Shown piece by piece: positions 7,044 through 16,004 of a stretch of DNA of 64,000 bases (position 1 is its first letter; every line of letters begins with the position of its first letter). This DNA is from an uncultured Clostridia bacterium (GTDB lineage: Bacteria; Bacillota; Clostridia; Christensenellales; UBA1242): NCBI GenBank assembly GCA_934772525.1, contig CAKVMI010000001.1, positions 62,001-126,000 on the forward strand, in the 5' to 3' direction. Below the pieces are notes generated by a model. That model was given only the letters and a program-made list of their open reading frames with translations, was not told where the DNA came from and made no database searches. A program made the position numbers and the translations under genes.

Positions 7044-7776
7044 ATATAATAGTCAAGCGTTAAGCCCAATAGCCTTTTATGGTATAGGGCTTGCTCCTAT
7101 AGTTTTGCTATGTACATCGGCATTAGGAGCGTTAAAGTTTGGTGCGGTACTTATTGTTGCTATGGTTTTATGTAATTTGTTGTATTTTGCATTTAAACCT
7201 ATTGTTGTAGATAGTGTAAGAATACCTTGCTATGTATTGTTGATTATTGGTGTTGAATATTTGATAGATTCCATTCTTTCGGAGTTTGTGCCAAATAATA
7301 CGGCAATTGTTACAAATATGGTTTCTTATTTATTCTCTGCAACAGTTATTATTTATATGTTTGAAACTTCAAGTAAGGTAAAGGATGCTCGTCATTCGAT
7401 GCTTGATTGCGTAATTATGGGCGGTGAGTACGCTTTATGTATGTTTGTAGTCGGTTTAGTTCGTGAAATTTTAGGCTTTGGCAGATTGTTTGGCGCAAAT
7501 TTGTTTGGCGGTGGAATTGGTTTCTTTGCATCTAGTGCAGGGGCAGTGATGCTAGTATTAATTTATGCATATGTATACAATATCATATTTGCCAATATAA
7601 ACAAGAAAAGAGTTGCTTATTCGGGCTTAGTAGATAGATATGAACTATTTTTGGAAGATAAGTTTATGGAACTTACTCCTATGAAGACTGCGGACGAAAT
7701 AACTGTTTCAGAAAATGTAGCAAGTACAGAAGAGAAGCCAGAAGAAAGCAATACAAATGCAGAAGGAGATAAGTAA
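7036..7776 (+). CDS. rnfE: Rnf-type electron transport complex, subunit E
   Basis: 246 residues with six hydrophobic segments and an added acidic, disordered C-terminal tail (EKPEESNTNAEGDK). RnfE and RnfA form an antiparallel pair that holds a membrane [2Fe-2S] cluster. The N-terminal family pattern NPxxxQxLGxCxxLAVTTS appears as SPIAFYGIGLAPIVLLCTS, so the usual cluster cysteine is Ala20, although Cys26 lies nearby. The second ligand is kept as Cys125 in LDCVIMGG. GAGGAGGG precedes ATG 7036. Assigned as RnfE by order and fold. Confidence 0.82.
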   Translation: MVKYNSQALSPIAFYGIGLAPIVLLCTSALGALKFGAVLIVAMVLCNLLYFAFKPIVVDSVRIPCYVLLIIGVEYLIDSILSEFVPNNTAIVTNMVSYLFSATVIIYMFETSSKVKDARHSMLDCVIMGGEYALCMFVVGLVREILGFGRLFGANLFGGGIGFFASSAGAVMLVLIYAYVYNIIFANINKKRVAYSGLVDRYELFLEDKFMELTPMKTADEITVSENVASTEEKPEESNTNAEGDK

Positions 7777-7777
7777 T

Positions 7778-8338
7778 ATGGATTACACGAGTTTTTTAGG
7801 TGTCTTGGTTGCTGGACTTCTTGCAAATAATTGTTTGGTTGGAAATTGTACCGGCATTGACGTAACCATGAATGAAACACGTTCGTACAAAAACGCGTCT
7901 ATTTATAGTTTGGTACTATTTTGCGTGCAACTAGCATCGTCGCTTATACTTGCACTTTGTAAAATTATACTAACATACTTTGGTCTTGGCGGATTGTTGT
8001 TTTTGGTAGCTATGGTTGTTGTTGCTTGTATGGTACAACTTGCTGAATTTGTTTGCACAAAGGTTTGTCCTGCATTTGTAAAACAATTTAAGTACTTTAT
8101 TCCAATACTTGCTTGTACCGAAATGATGTATATGGTAGGTATTTTATCGGTTTCTATGAAGTTTGGTTATCAATTGCTTTATGTGATTTTTAACGGAATA
8201 GGAACATGGTTAGTTTTATTAACTATCGCTGGAATAAAGAAAAATTATACTCATAAAGATACTGCTGATAGGTATAGCGGTTTAACATTAAGCTTTTTAG
8301 TAGTTATGGTTCTTGCAATTATTTTTACCGCTTTTTAG
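7778..8338 (+). CDS. rnfA: Rnf-type electron transport complex, subunit A
   Basis: 186 residues, six hydrophobic segments. ATG 7778 is chosen because AAGGAG lies at 7763-7768; an upstream in-frame TTG falls inside rnfE. The family pattern VNNxVLxxxLGxCPFLG appears as ANNCLVGNCTGIDVT: the residue after Gly-Ile is Asp28, and cysteines occur instead at 19 and 24. The second-half ligand NCAVLG corresponds to LACTEMMYMVG, with Cys113 shifted by two positions. Fold and position support RnfA, but cluster coordination must differ from the textbook complex. Confidence 0.82.
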   Translation: MDYTSFLGVLVAGLLANNCLVGNCTGIDVTMNETRSYKNASIYSLVLFCVQLASSLILALCKIILTYFGLGGLLFLVAMVVVACMVQLAEFVCTKVCPAFVKQFKYFIPILACTEMMYMVGILSVSMKFGYQLLYVIFNGIGTWLVLLTIAGIKKNYTHKDTADRYSGLTLSFLVVMVLAIIFTAF

Positions 8339-8350
8339 GAGAAAAATGTT

Positions 8351-9172
8351 ATGAAAGTTATTCAATTGTTATTCTTTTTACTGGGCTTGCTTGGATTATT
8401 ATCACTAATTTACTTAGTGGTATATCTTTGCTTTATCAAGAAAAAGGATAGTGCTACAACTGACATTGTAAAAAAATCTATAGAAGGAAAACCAGATTGT
8501 AAAAAATGCGGAACTAATTGTGCAAAGTTCGCAGAAGGTCTAAAAAATGGCGAGTACGACTTGAGCGATTGTCCTAATCTTTCTACAGATAAAAAGGACG
8601 AATTGAAAGAATTACTTGAATTGAATGCCGAAACGAGTGGGGATAAAGTTGCGTATGTTTTTTGTAAGGGTGGAAATCGTGCAAGCGAGGACTTCCATTA
8701 TGAAGGAGTGCAGACTTGTGCATATATGAACCGAATGTACAATGGCGTAAAGAATTGTAAGTATGCATGTCTTGGTTGTATGGACTGTGCAAAGGTTTGT
8801 CCTACTATGGCAATATTTAAAAATGAGATGGGTGTTGCAGAAGTGGATCGTAGTATGTGTATAGGTTGTGGTGCGTGTACAAAAGTTTGCCCAGATAAAT
8901 TAATTAAGATGATACCTCTAGATCAAGAAGTTGTAACGGCTTGTAAATATTGTGTCAATAATCAAGTTAATACCGAAATAAATAATGTTTGTTCGGTAGG
9001 CTGTAATAAGTGTGGTAACTGCGTATCGGTTTGCCCAACGGGTGCATTATCGTTTGCTGACGATAGTACGATTCTGTTTGATAAATCTAAGTGTACTAAG
9101 TGTATGGAATGTGTAAAAGCGTGTCCTAATGGCACAATTGTAAAGACTATGTCCGACTTAGACAAAATTTAA
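8351..9172 (+). CDS. rnfB: Rnf-type electron transport complex, subunit B (polyferredoxin)
   Basis: 273 residues. RnfB takes electrons from ferredoxin. An N-terminal membrane span (residues about 4-27) is followed by a CKKCGTNC...C motif (Fes-type cluster; CxxCxxxC here rather than the usual CxxCxxxxC) and four [4Fe-4S] motifs: CLGCMDCAKVCP, CIGCGACTKVCP, CNKCGNCVSVCP and CTKCMECVKACP. Last gene of the operon, 12 nt after rnfA. No clear terminator follows; only A/T-rich runs are seen. Confidence 0.93.
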   Translation: MKVIQLLFFLLGLLGLLSLIYLVVYLCFIKKKDSATTDIVKKSIEGKPDCKKCGTNCAKFAEGLKNGEYDLSDCPNLSTDKKDELKELLELNAETSGDKVAYVFCKGGNRASEDFHYEGVQTCAYMNRMYNGVKNCKYACLGCMDCAKVCPTMAIFKNEMGVAEVDRSMCIGCGACTKVCPDKLIKMIPLDQEVVTACKYCVNNQVNTEINNVCSVGCNKCGNCVSVCPTGALSFADDSTILFDKSKCTKCMECVKACPNGTIVKTMSDLDKI

Positions 9173-9189
9173 AAAAATAAAAAAAACTA

Positions 9190-9218
9190 TATACTTTTTG
9201 GTTCAAATATGTTATAAT
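9190..9218 (+). promoter_or_regulatory. Possible promoter before the Ppx/GppA-HD gene
   Basis: TATAAT at 9213-9218 with only a weak -35 (TATACT, 9190-9195). Confidence 0.4.
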
Positions 9219-9263
9219 AAATGCGTTAAATAGGGGGACTCTACTTTTTTTAGGAGAATGATT

Positions 9264-10784
9264 ATGGAAAAAATCGCATTTATTGAAATCAACAATTATA
9301 TGGCAAAATTGATTATTGCTGAAACAAAAACAAACGCTCTATTTAATATAATAACCAAAAGAGTTGTTCCATTAGAGTTAGGGCAAGATTTCGAAAAAGA
9401 CCATTTTTTCAAAAGACCACAAATTGATAAGGCGCTAGATGTTTTAAAACAATTTAAGCAAACTTGCAATATGTTTGGTGTAGATAAATCTCACACCATA
9501 GGTACTTTTTTAAGTGACTTAAAACCAAAAAATCTTAATAGTTTTGTGGACGAAGTATATACAAAATGCGGTTTCAAATTAGATTTTTGTGATGAAACCG
9601 AACAGTCAAACGCTTTATTTAAGGCGACACTTGCAACTGTAGATTCTAACAAAGCATTTGCTTGCTTGTTGGAACAAGATTCATTAAGACTAGTTCAATA
9701 TAATAGAAGGGGCGTTGTAAATAGTGCAACTTTCTCATTTGGGCCAGTAACACTTTTGCAAAATTTTAGCAAAGATGAATTTAGTGAAGAAGAAAAAAGA
9801 ATAGAAGCAATATCAAGTTATATAGACGCTCAATTAAAAACTATTGAATGGGCTGACGAAGTGAAGCCATTAAAGTTTGTTGGTATTGGTAGATATTTTG
9901 AAGATTTATCTAAAATGGTAATGAAATTCAAAAAGTATCCGTTTAATCGTTCGCATAACTTTGAAATGAATAAAGAAGATATGGAACATATTATTGAGCA
10001 AGTTTTGAAAATGGGACTAGATGATACTAAAAAACTTAAGAACTTGGATGACGGAAGAGTTGACACTTTTGTGGTTTCGTTAATAATAATGCAAAAACTT
10101 TTTGCTATGTTTGAAACTGAAAATGTAATAATATCTAAAAATGGCGTACTTGAAGGCAGGATTTTGGAAAAGACAATAGTATTAAATCAAGATAAGCCAA
10201 TTATAGATATATTGGAATTTGGCGTAAGTGGTGCAATCATGAATTTGGATGAACGTCAACAACAACATTCAAAACAAGTTGCAAATCTAAGTTCAATAAT
10301 TTTTAGAGAACTAAAAGTCGTACATAAATTGCCAAAGGGATATTTAAAGGTATTAAAAGTTGCAGGGGCATTACACGATATAGGTTATATAATTAATTAT
10401 TATAAACATTCGGCTCATAGTGCATATGCAATTTTAAATAAAGAAATCTTAGGTCTTACACATAGAGAACAGATACTTGCTTCCTTTGTAGCGTCACTTC
10501 ATCATGGTGAAGAAATTGACCTTGCAAGCTGGATAAAATATCAATCTTTATTTGAACCAGAAGACGCACTTGCAGTTAAAAAACTTGGTACAATGCTAAG
10601 ACTTGCAGAGTGTTTTGATATAGGTATGAATAATGCAATTACCGATATTCATTGCGATATTTTGGGTGATAGCGTTATATTCAAAACAGAAAACGAAATA
10701 GATAAGTCTTTTGAATTACAAGAAGCACGTACTATGGAAAAGGCTTTTGAACAACTATTTAAAAAGAGATTAGAAATACTTTAG
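9264..10784 (+). CDS. Ppx/GppA-like protein with C-terminal HD domain
   Basis: 506 residues from ATG 9264, which is 7 nt from AGGAG (9252-9256); an ATG at 9258 is too close to the site. Residues about 1-290 have the Ppx/GppA (exopolyphosphatase/pppGpp phosphatase) actin-like fold, and residues about 330-490 form an HD hydrolase domain with GALHDIGYIINYYKHSAHS (His371-Asp372) and LHHGEE. The first phosphate-binding loop, usually DIGSNSxR, reads EINNYMAKL, so phosphatase activity in the first half is questionable while the HD half looks intact. Adjacent to an MreB-like gene in the same direction, probably one operon. Confidence 0.8.
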   Translation: MEKIAFIEINNYMAKLIIAETKTNALFNIITKRVVPLELGQDFEKDHFFKRPQIDKALDVLKQFKQTCNMFGVDKSHTIGTFLSDLKPKNLNSFVDEVYTKCGFKLDFCDETEQSNALFKATLATVDSNKAFACLLEQDSLRLVQYNRRGVVNSATFSFGPVTLLQNFSKDEFSEEEKRIEAISSYIDAQLKTIEWADEVKPLKFVGIGRYFEDLSKMVMKFKKYPFNRSHNFEMNKEDMEHIIEQVLKMGLDDTKKLKNLDDGRVDTFVVSLIIMQKLFAMFETENVIISKNGVLEGRILEKTIVLNQDKPIIDILEFGVSGAIMNLDERQQQHSKQVANLSSIIFRELKVVHKLPKGYLKVLKVAGALHDIGYIINYYKHSAHSAYAILNKEILGLTHREQILASFVASLHHGEEIDLASWIKYQSLFEPEDALAVKKLGTMLRLAECFDIGMNNAITDIHCDILGDSVIFKTENEIDKSFELQEARTMEKAFEQLFKKRLEIL

Positions 10785-10833
10785 AATAAAGGATTAATTT
10801 AATCGGGGAATAATTTTTCGGGAGATGGGTTAA

Positions 10834-11838
10834 ATGCAGTATACAATCGCTATTAAACTTGGAAGTTCCAATACGTCCATTTTAAAACAAGGCGAAGGGT
10901 TGGTGCTATTTGAACCATCTCTCGTTGCTTTTACTGGAAATAATAAAGATAGAACCATTAGGGGCGTCGGCATAAAAGCAAAGAGAATGCTTGGAAGAAC
11001 GGACGAACTGACCCATGTAGTAAGCCCAATAGAGAAAGGAAAAATCGTAGACCCTAAACTTTGTGAAGTTATGCTAAAGTACTTCTTAGAAAAAGTTTTA
11101 GGAAGGGGACTAGTAAAACCAAAAATAAAGGCGGTTTGTTGTGTTCCTTTAAGTTACAGTATTCAAGATAGAAAACTACTTGAAGAAGTGTGCTACAATG
11201 TCGGTATTTTTGATGTAAAGATAGTTCCAAGTATTATGTGTGGAGCGCTAGGGTATAACTTTGATGTAGATGAGCCAAAGGGTATTTGTATGGTGAATAT
11301 TGGTGGTGGGTCTACCGATATTGCCGTATGTAGTATGAATTCAATCATCGCTGGTGTAAACGTTGGCGTTGGTGGACTAACTATAGATTCCGCCATAGAA
11401 GAAACGATTTTAGATAAGTTTAAGTTGCAAATTGGTTTTGGTGTTGCAGAAAAATTAAAGGAAGATGTCGCAAGTCTATATAAAAATGATTCATCTCGTG
11501 CAGAAGTTAGCGGGATAGATACAGAAACCAAAATGGCAAAAGACCAAATAGTTAATTCAGCAGATTTATTTTCGGCTATAGAACCATATTACGCAAGTGT
11601 TGTGGACGCTATAAAAACCGTTTTAAATAATTGCCCACCAAATATAGTACAAGATGTCGTAAATGGCGGAATTTGCTTGATGGGTGGAGCAAGTTTAGTA
11701 ACGGGAGTTGAACAATATTTTAAGAAAATGCTGGGCATAAATATTAGAGTTGAAGATTATACAACGGCAATTGATGTTCTTGGTGCTGGAAAACTATTAG
11801 AGAACAACTCTTTATTAAAACAATATACTGAAATATAA
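10834..11838 (+). CDS. Divergent MreB-like actin homologue
   Basis: 334 residues, co-linear with MreB, the actin-like scaffold for rod-shaped wall growth. Recognisable MreB segments are LFEPSLVAF, HVVSPIEKGKIVD, GGLTIDSAIEE, IGFGVAEKLKEDVAS and GGICLMGGASLVTGVE. Key nucleotide-site residues differ: the first phosphate loop has Lys8 in IKLGSSNT (usual DLGTANT), the second has Asn155 in VNIGGGSTD (usual VDIGGGTTE), and the catalytic EEPMAAAIG segment reads VPSIMCGALG. ATP hydrolysis may therefore be lost. It may be a specialised MreB/Mbl paralogue. GGAGATGG precedes ATG 10834; 49 nt after the Ppx-like gene; a terminator follows. Confidence 0.82.
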   Translation: MQYTIAIKLGSSNTSILKQGEGLVLFEPSLVAFTGNNKDRTIRGVGIKAKRMLGRTDELTHVVSPIEKGKIVDPKLCEVMLKYFLEKVLGRGLVKPKIKAVCCVPLSYSIQDRKLLEEVCYNVGIFDVKIVPSIMCGALGYNFDVDEPKGICMVNIGGGSTDIAVCSMNSIIAGVNVGVGGLTIDSAIEETILDKFKLQIGFGVAEKLKEDVASLYKNDSSRAEVSGIDTETKMAKDQIVNSADLFSAIEPYYASVVDAIKTVLNNCPPNIVQDVVNGGICLMGGASLVTGVEQYFKKMLGINIRVEDYTTAIDVLGAGKLLENNSLLKQYTEI

Positions 11839-11963
11839 AAAATTATAGTTATTGAACAATTAGTTTTTGTTATTAAAATCATTTAAAAGTTATATTATTT
11901 TCATATTGTATTTTGTTTGTTTCAAAAAATTTGTACTTTAGTTTATATTTATAATAAATTCAA

Positions 11964-11994
11964 GAGAACCAGATTAATATTCTGGTTCTTTTTT
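11964..11994 (+). terminator. Rho-independent terminator after the MreB-like gene
   Basis: GAGAACCAGA / TCTGGTTCTT stem with a 7-nt loop, followed by TTTT. Confidence 0.88.
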
Positions 11995-12041
11995 GATAAA
12001 TAAATTTTTTAATAGATTTTCAAAAATGACATTCTAAAATA

Positions 12042-12070
12042 TTGACTTTGTTTTAAATGTTTGATATTAT
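12042..12070 (+). promoter_or_regulatory. Promoter of the ABC-F leader transcript
   Basis: TTGACT (12042-12047), 17 nt, TATTAT (12065-12070). It is about 590 nt upstream of the ABC-F start codon. Confidence 0.7.
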
Positions 12071-12663
12071 GAAAACAAAGAGGGATATATAGACATGGTT
12101 CAATAGTTAAAAAACAGAAATCTAAATATTTTTAAAAACCCAAGTAGTTTAAAATAACTGCTATATGGTAATCACTATTGTCATTAATGAGAAATTGATG
12201 GACAAAGTTTTCTTGATTACAAGAAAAGTAAATGATATTCTGAATTGTTTTGATAACTAATGAAACTGAATAAATATATGTCTAAAAATAAGTAAAAAAT
12301 AAAAAATTAAATGATTACTCTTTTTATAAAGAGTTTTAGGACTAGGTTTTGACCTATTTATGATAAAAAATGTGTAGGGTAAATTTAATAATGAGTTTTG
12401 CTCTATACTGGTAATTATAATCATAATCAATTGACCAATGTTAAAAAAACATATAAATTCGTTATTATAAAGGCAAATAAAATAATTATTTCATAATTTG
12501 CTTTATTAAAAGTTTTTAGTAAATATATCTTTATTCCGTTATGCAATAGTGATTGCAGATTTAATGGGTATTTAAAAATGTGAAAATAAATCTGATGATT
12601 GTCAAAAGAAATTATTAGATGAAAAAAATTAACCATTAAATTTTAAATTAAGGAGATAAAGAG
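12071..12663 (+). promoter_or_regulatory. Long leader of the ABC-F gene with mini-ORF and hairpins
   Basis: This is the only non-coding stretch of this size here besides the CRISPR region. Just after the promoter, AAAGAGGG (12077-12084) precedes a three-codon frame ATG GTT CAA TAG (12095-12106), peptide MVQ. Downstream are a perfect 8-bp hairpin TTTTCTTG/CAAGAAAA (12208-12227) and an ACTCTTT/AAAGAGT hairpin followed by TTT (12317-12337) that could act as an attenuator. Many antibiotic-resistance ABC-F genes are controlled by ribosome-mediated attenuation in long leaders with tiny ORFs; that this leader does so is inference. No longer ORF with a ribosome binding site is seen. Confidence 0.45.
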
Positions 12664-14229
12664 ATGTTGGATGTAAATAAATTATCTATAACTATAAACA
12701 AAAACGGGCGTAAACTTATAGAAAATTTAACTTTCTCTTTAAATAGTGGAGATAAAATTGCTATTATTGGTGAAGAGGGTAATGGTAAAAGTACTATTGT
12801 GAAAGCAATAGTTGATAAAAACTTGGTAAAGTATGCGACAATTAAAGGAGAAATAAACAAACATGGACACACTATAGGATATTTAAGCCAGTTTATTCCA
12901 AGTGAATGGAATTCTGAAACGGTGACTTCATATTTTTTGAAAGATGATCCAAACGCCGAAGAAGATTTTGATAGATATAACGATTTTGACCGACTTTATA
13001 AGCTAGCGTCATTATTAAACTTAGATGAAAGAATGTTTGAAAATGAAATAAAGATAGGAAGCTTGTCGGGTGGAGAGAAAATTAAAATTCAACTTTTAAA
13101 AATACTAAAAGATGATCCTGATATATTGGTTTTGGATGAACCAACTAATGATTTGGATATTAAGTCGTTGCAGTGGTTAGAAAATTTTATCTCAAAAAGC
13201 GAAAAACCAATATTATATATTTCACACGATGAAACGTTATTGGAAAACACTGCAAATGCAATTATTCATATAGAACAATTAAAAAAGAAAAGAGTTTCGA
13301 AAACGACATTTAAAAGACTGGGCTATAAAGATTTTGTGCAAGATAGAAATGAAACACTACAAAAAGACGAGCAAATTGCACTTAAAGAACGTGAAGAAGA
13401 TAGAAAAAGAATGGAAAAGTGGCGACAAGTTTATAACAGAGTTGATTATGAATTAAATACAATTACCCGACAGGATCCTGCTGGTGCAAGACTATTAAAG
13501 AAAAAAATGAAGTCGGTAAAATCTCAAGAGAAGAGATTTGAAAAACAAAGAGAAAATTTTAGGGAAATCCCTGACCCAGAAGAAACAATAACTATTAAAT
13601 TAGGAGAAGATAAGACTGCTCTTGCTAAAAAAATATTTGATACTAACATACCAAGTTTAGAAGTTGGTGGTAAAATTTTGTCAAAAAACTTACATTTAAG
13701 TATGTTTGGTTCGAAAAAATATGTTATAATTGGTGACAACGGAGTAGGAAAAACCACTTTTATCAAGAAATTATATTCTAAGTTATATGAAGATGGTAAT
13801 ATAAGTGTTGCGTATATGCCACAAAATTATGATGATTACCTTAATAATTTTGAAAGTGTTTTAGATTTTATATCTTCTTTTTGTCACACCAAAGATGATA
13901 TTACGAAAGCTAGAACATATCTTGGTAGTATGAAGTTTACAAGCGAAGAAACAGAAGGATTGGTTAACGAGTTGTCTGGTGGACAGAAAGCTAAGTTATA
14001 TTTGTTGAAGTTGGTTTTGAGCAATGCCAGTTTGTTGTTGTTGGATGAACCAACGAGAAACTTAAGTCCGTTATCAAATCCTATCATAAGAAATGTGTTT
14101 AAAAATTATAAAGGTGCGATAGTTGCAATCTCTCATGATAGAAAATTTATTTCAGAAGTTGCTGATGAAGTGTTTCGGTTAACCCAAAAAGGATTTGAAG
14201 TCGTAGATAAAGAATTGATAATTCAATAA
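12664..14229 (+). CDS. ABC-F family ATPase (ribosome-associated, possible antibiotic ribosome protection)
   Basis: 521 residues, two ABC cassettes and no membrane segments. Cassette 1 has GEEGNGKST, LSGGEK and ILVLDEPTNDLD; cassette 2 has GDNGVGKTT, LSGGQK and LLLLDEPTRNLS. The linker between them (about 230-330) is long, charged and helical (KKKMKSVKSQEKRFEKQRENF), as in ABC-F proteins that enter the ribosomal E site. Some members are housekeeping factors, others displace antibiotics; the long leader hints at an inducible resistance-type member. ATG 12664 follows AGGAG (12651-12655). Monocistronic, with a bidirectional terminator after it. Confidence 0.85.
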   Translation: MLDVNKLSITINKNGRKLIENLTFSLNSGDKIAIIGEEGNGKSTIVKAIVDKNLVKYATIKGEINKHGHTIGYLSQFIPSEWNSETVTSYFLKDDPNAEEDFDRYNDFDRLYKLASLLNLDERMFENEIKIGSLSGGEKIKIQLLKILKDDPDILVLDEPTNDLDIKSLQWLENFISKSEKPILYISHDETLLENTANAIIHIEQLKKKRVSKTTFKRLGYKDFVQDRNETLQKDEQIALKEREEDRKRMEKWRQVYNRVDYELNTITRQDPAGARLLKKKMKSVKSQEKRFEKQRENFREIPDPEETITIKLGEDKTALAKKIFDTNIPSLEVGGKILSKNLHLSMFGSKKYVIIGDNGVGKTTFIKKLYSKLYEDGNISVAYMPQNYDDYLNNFESVLDFISSFCHTKDDITKARTYLGSMKFTSEETEGLVNELSGGQKAKLYLLKLVLSNASLLLLDEPTRNLSPLSNPIIRNVFKNYKGAIVAISHDRKFISEVADEVFRLTQKGFEVVDKELIIQ

Positions 14230-14313
14230 TATTAAGTTGATAAGTTTAGTGTAAGCCTAATTAACATTACAATTAAAATGCAAAAGTTTTCGTTTTTTAT
14301 AAAAATATTAAAC

Positions 14314-14348
14314 AAAAAACATTGGAAAAAATAATTCCAATGTTTTTT
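14314..14348. terminator. Bidirectional terminator between the ABC-F gene and glyS
   Basis: 14-bp stem AAAAAACATTGGAA / TTCCAATGTTTTTT; A and T runs on the two sides suit termination in both directions. Confidence 0.88.
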
Positions 14349-14415
14349 AATTTCTAAACTTTTTAATTTTTAAAATTTTATAAAAGTTATTTAAGGTTTT
14401 GAATTGATTTTTAAA

Positions 14416-15792
14416 TTAGTTAAATTGGATGCGGTCGTTTATGTATGAATATAGGTCGGATATATTCAATCTAATTTGTTCCATACTATCACGGTCACGA
14501 ATGGTTACGGTATCATTTTCTAGAGTATCAAAATCTATTGTTATGCAGAATGGTGTACCAATTTCATCTTGACGGCGGTATCTTTTACCAATAGAACCAG
14601 ATTCATCATAGTCTACATTAAAGTGTTTAGAAAGATTTTTATAAACTTCTAAAGCTTTTTCGTTTAAATTCTTTTGTAGTGGAAGAATTGCACATTTGTA
14701 TGGGGCTATTGCAGGGTTTAAGTGTAATACAACTCTTGTGTCATTTTCAAGTTGTTCTTCGTCATATGCTTCGCAAAGTATTGCAAGCATTAATCTATCT
14801 GCACCTATAGAATATTCAATTACGGTTGGAATAAATCTTTCGTTGGTAAATGGGTCAAGGTAACTCATATTTTTGCCGGAATATTCTTGGTGACGAGATA
14901 AATCCCACGTGCCACGATGATGAATACCATTTAGTTCTTGCCAGCCCATAGGGAACAAGTATTGAATATCGCATGCAGCTTTTGCGTAGTGAGCTAGTTT
15001 ATCGTGGTCATGAAATCTTAGTTTATCTGCAGATAAACCTAAGTCTTCTACAAACTTTAATGCACGTTCTTTGTAGTCGTTGTAAAATTTCATAGAATCG
15101 GTATCATGGCAGAATCTTTGTAATTCCATTTGTTCGAATTCAATAGTTCTAAATAGGAAGTTTCCTGGAGTGATTTCGTTTCTGAATGATTTACCGATTT
15201 GGGCAATAGCAAAAGGAATTTTTGCTCTGCAACTTCTTTGAACGTTTAAAAAGTTTACATATTCGCCTTGGCAAGTTTCTGGACGAAGATAAACGGTATC
15301 TTTTTGACCGTCTATAGTTCCACGGCTTGTCTCAAACATTAGTTTAAATTGACGAATTGGTGTCCAATCTTGCTTACCGCAAACAGGGCAACAGATGTGG
15401 TTGTCTGCTACATATTTTTCCATTTCTTCAAATGTCATCTTATCTGGAACGACGGTGCCAGTTTTATCATGCTTTTCGATTAATGTGTCTGCTCTAAATC
15501 TTTGTTTGCAATTTTTGCAATCCATTTTTGGGTCACCAAAACTTTGAACGTGTCCGCTGGCTTCCCAAGTAGTTGGGTTCATTAGTATTGCAGCGTCTAC
15601 GCCGTAAGTAGAAGGGTCTTCTTGTACAAACCTTTTCCACCATGCACGCTTAATGTTATTTTTTAATTCTACGCCTATTGGGCCAAAGTCCCAAGTGTTT
15701 GCGAAACCACCATAAATTTCACTGCCTGGGAAGATAATTCCACGATTTTTACAAAGATTTACGATGGTGTCCATTGTTAATTTTTTTTCCAT
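14416..15792 (-). CDS. glyS: Glycyl-tRNA synthetase (dimeric, class II)
   Basis: 458 residues, the one-chain (alpha2) glycyl-tRNA synthetase type. It charges tRNA-Gly. The N-terminus has the class II motif 1 region (GIIFPGSEIYGGFANTWDFGP), then motif 2 (GKSFRNEITPGNFLFRTIEFEQME) and motif 3 (IEYSIGADRLMLAIL), and a C-terminal anticodon-binding domain. A zinc-type insertion with CKNC and CCPVCGKQ is visible. ATG at 15792 has AAGGAG upstream. Expression is expected to be controlled by the T-box leader directly upstream. Confidence 0.97.
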   Translation of the reverse strand: MEKKLTMDTIVNLCKNRGIIFPGSEIYGGFANTWDFGPIGVELKNNIKRAWWKRFVQEDPSTYGVDAAILMNPTTWEASGHVQSFGDPKMDCKNCKQRFRADTLIEKHDKTGTVVPDKMTFEEMEKYVADNHICCPVCGKQDWTPIRQFKLMFETSRGTIDGQKDTVYLRPETCQGEYVNFLNVQRSCRAKIPFAIAQIGKSFRNEITPGNFLFRTIEFEQMELQRFCHDTDSMKFYNDYKERALKFVEDLGLSADKLRFHDHDKLAHYAKAACDIQYLFPMGWQELNGIHHRGTWDLSRHQEYSGKNMSYLDPFTNERFIPTVIEYSIGADRLMLAILCEAYDEEQLENDTRVVLHLNPAIAPYKCAILPLQKNLNEKALEVYKNLSKHFNVDYDESGSIGKRYRRQDEIGTPFCITIDFDTLENDTVTIRDRDSMEQIRLNISDLYSYINDRIQFN

Positions 15793-15820
15793 AATAATCT
15801 CCTTTTTATTTTATAATACA

Positions 15821-16004
15821 AAAAACCCTTGCAAAATACTTTTGATTTTCCAAAAGTTTTTTACAAGGGACGGTTGATAATCCGCGGTTCCACCCTAATT
15901 GGTAAATTTTACCCACTCTTATTTTTTAACGTAGGTTGCCCTACGGACAGCATTTTACTGCCTCCTAGCAAATCGCCACTTTGCTTCAATCGGAATTTGA
16001 GTAG
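15821..16004 (-). promoter_or_regulatory. T-box riboswitch of glyS (glycine type)
   Basis: On the minus strand, the T-box sequence AGGGTGGAACCGCGG (around 15882-15896) is followed by an antiterminator/terminator region. The terminator is an 18-nt imperfect stem (CCCTTG...CAAGGG, 15821-15869) with a T6 tract. Stem I is compact and contains a GGC triplet at 15975-15977, in a suitable place for the glycine specifier. Uncharged tRNA-Gly binding would stabilise the antiterminator. Confidence 0.9.
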
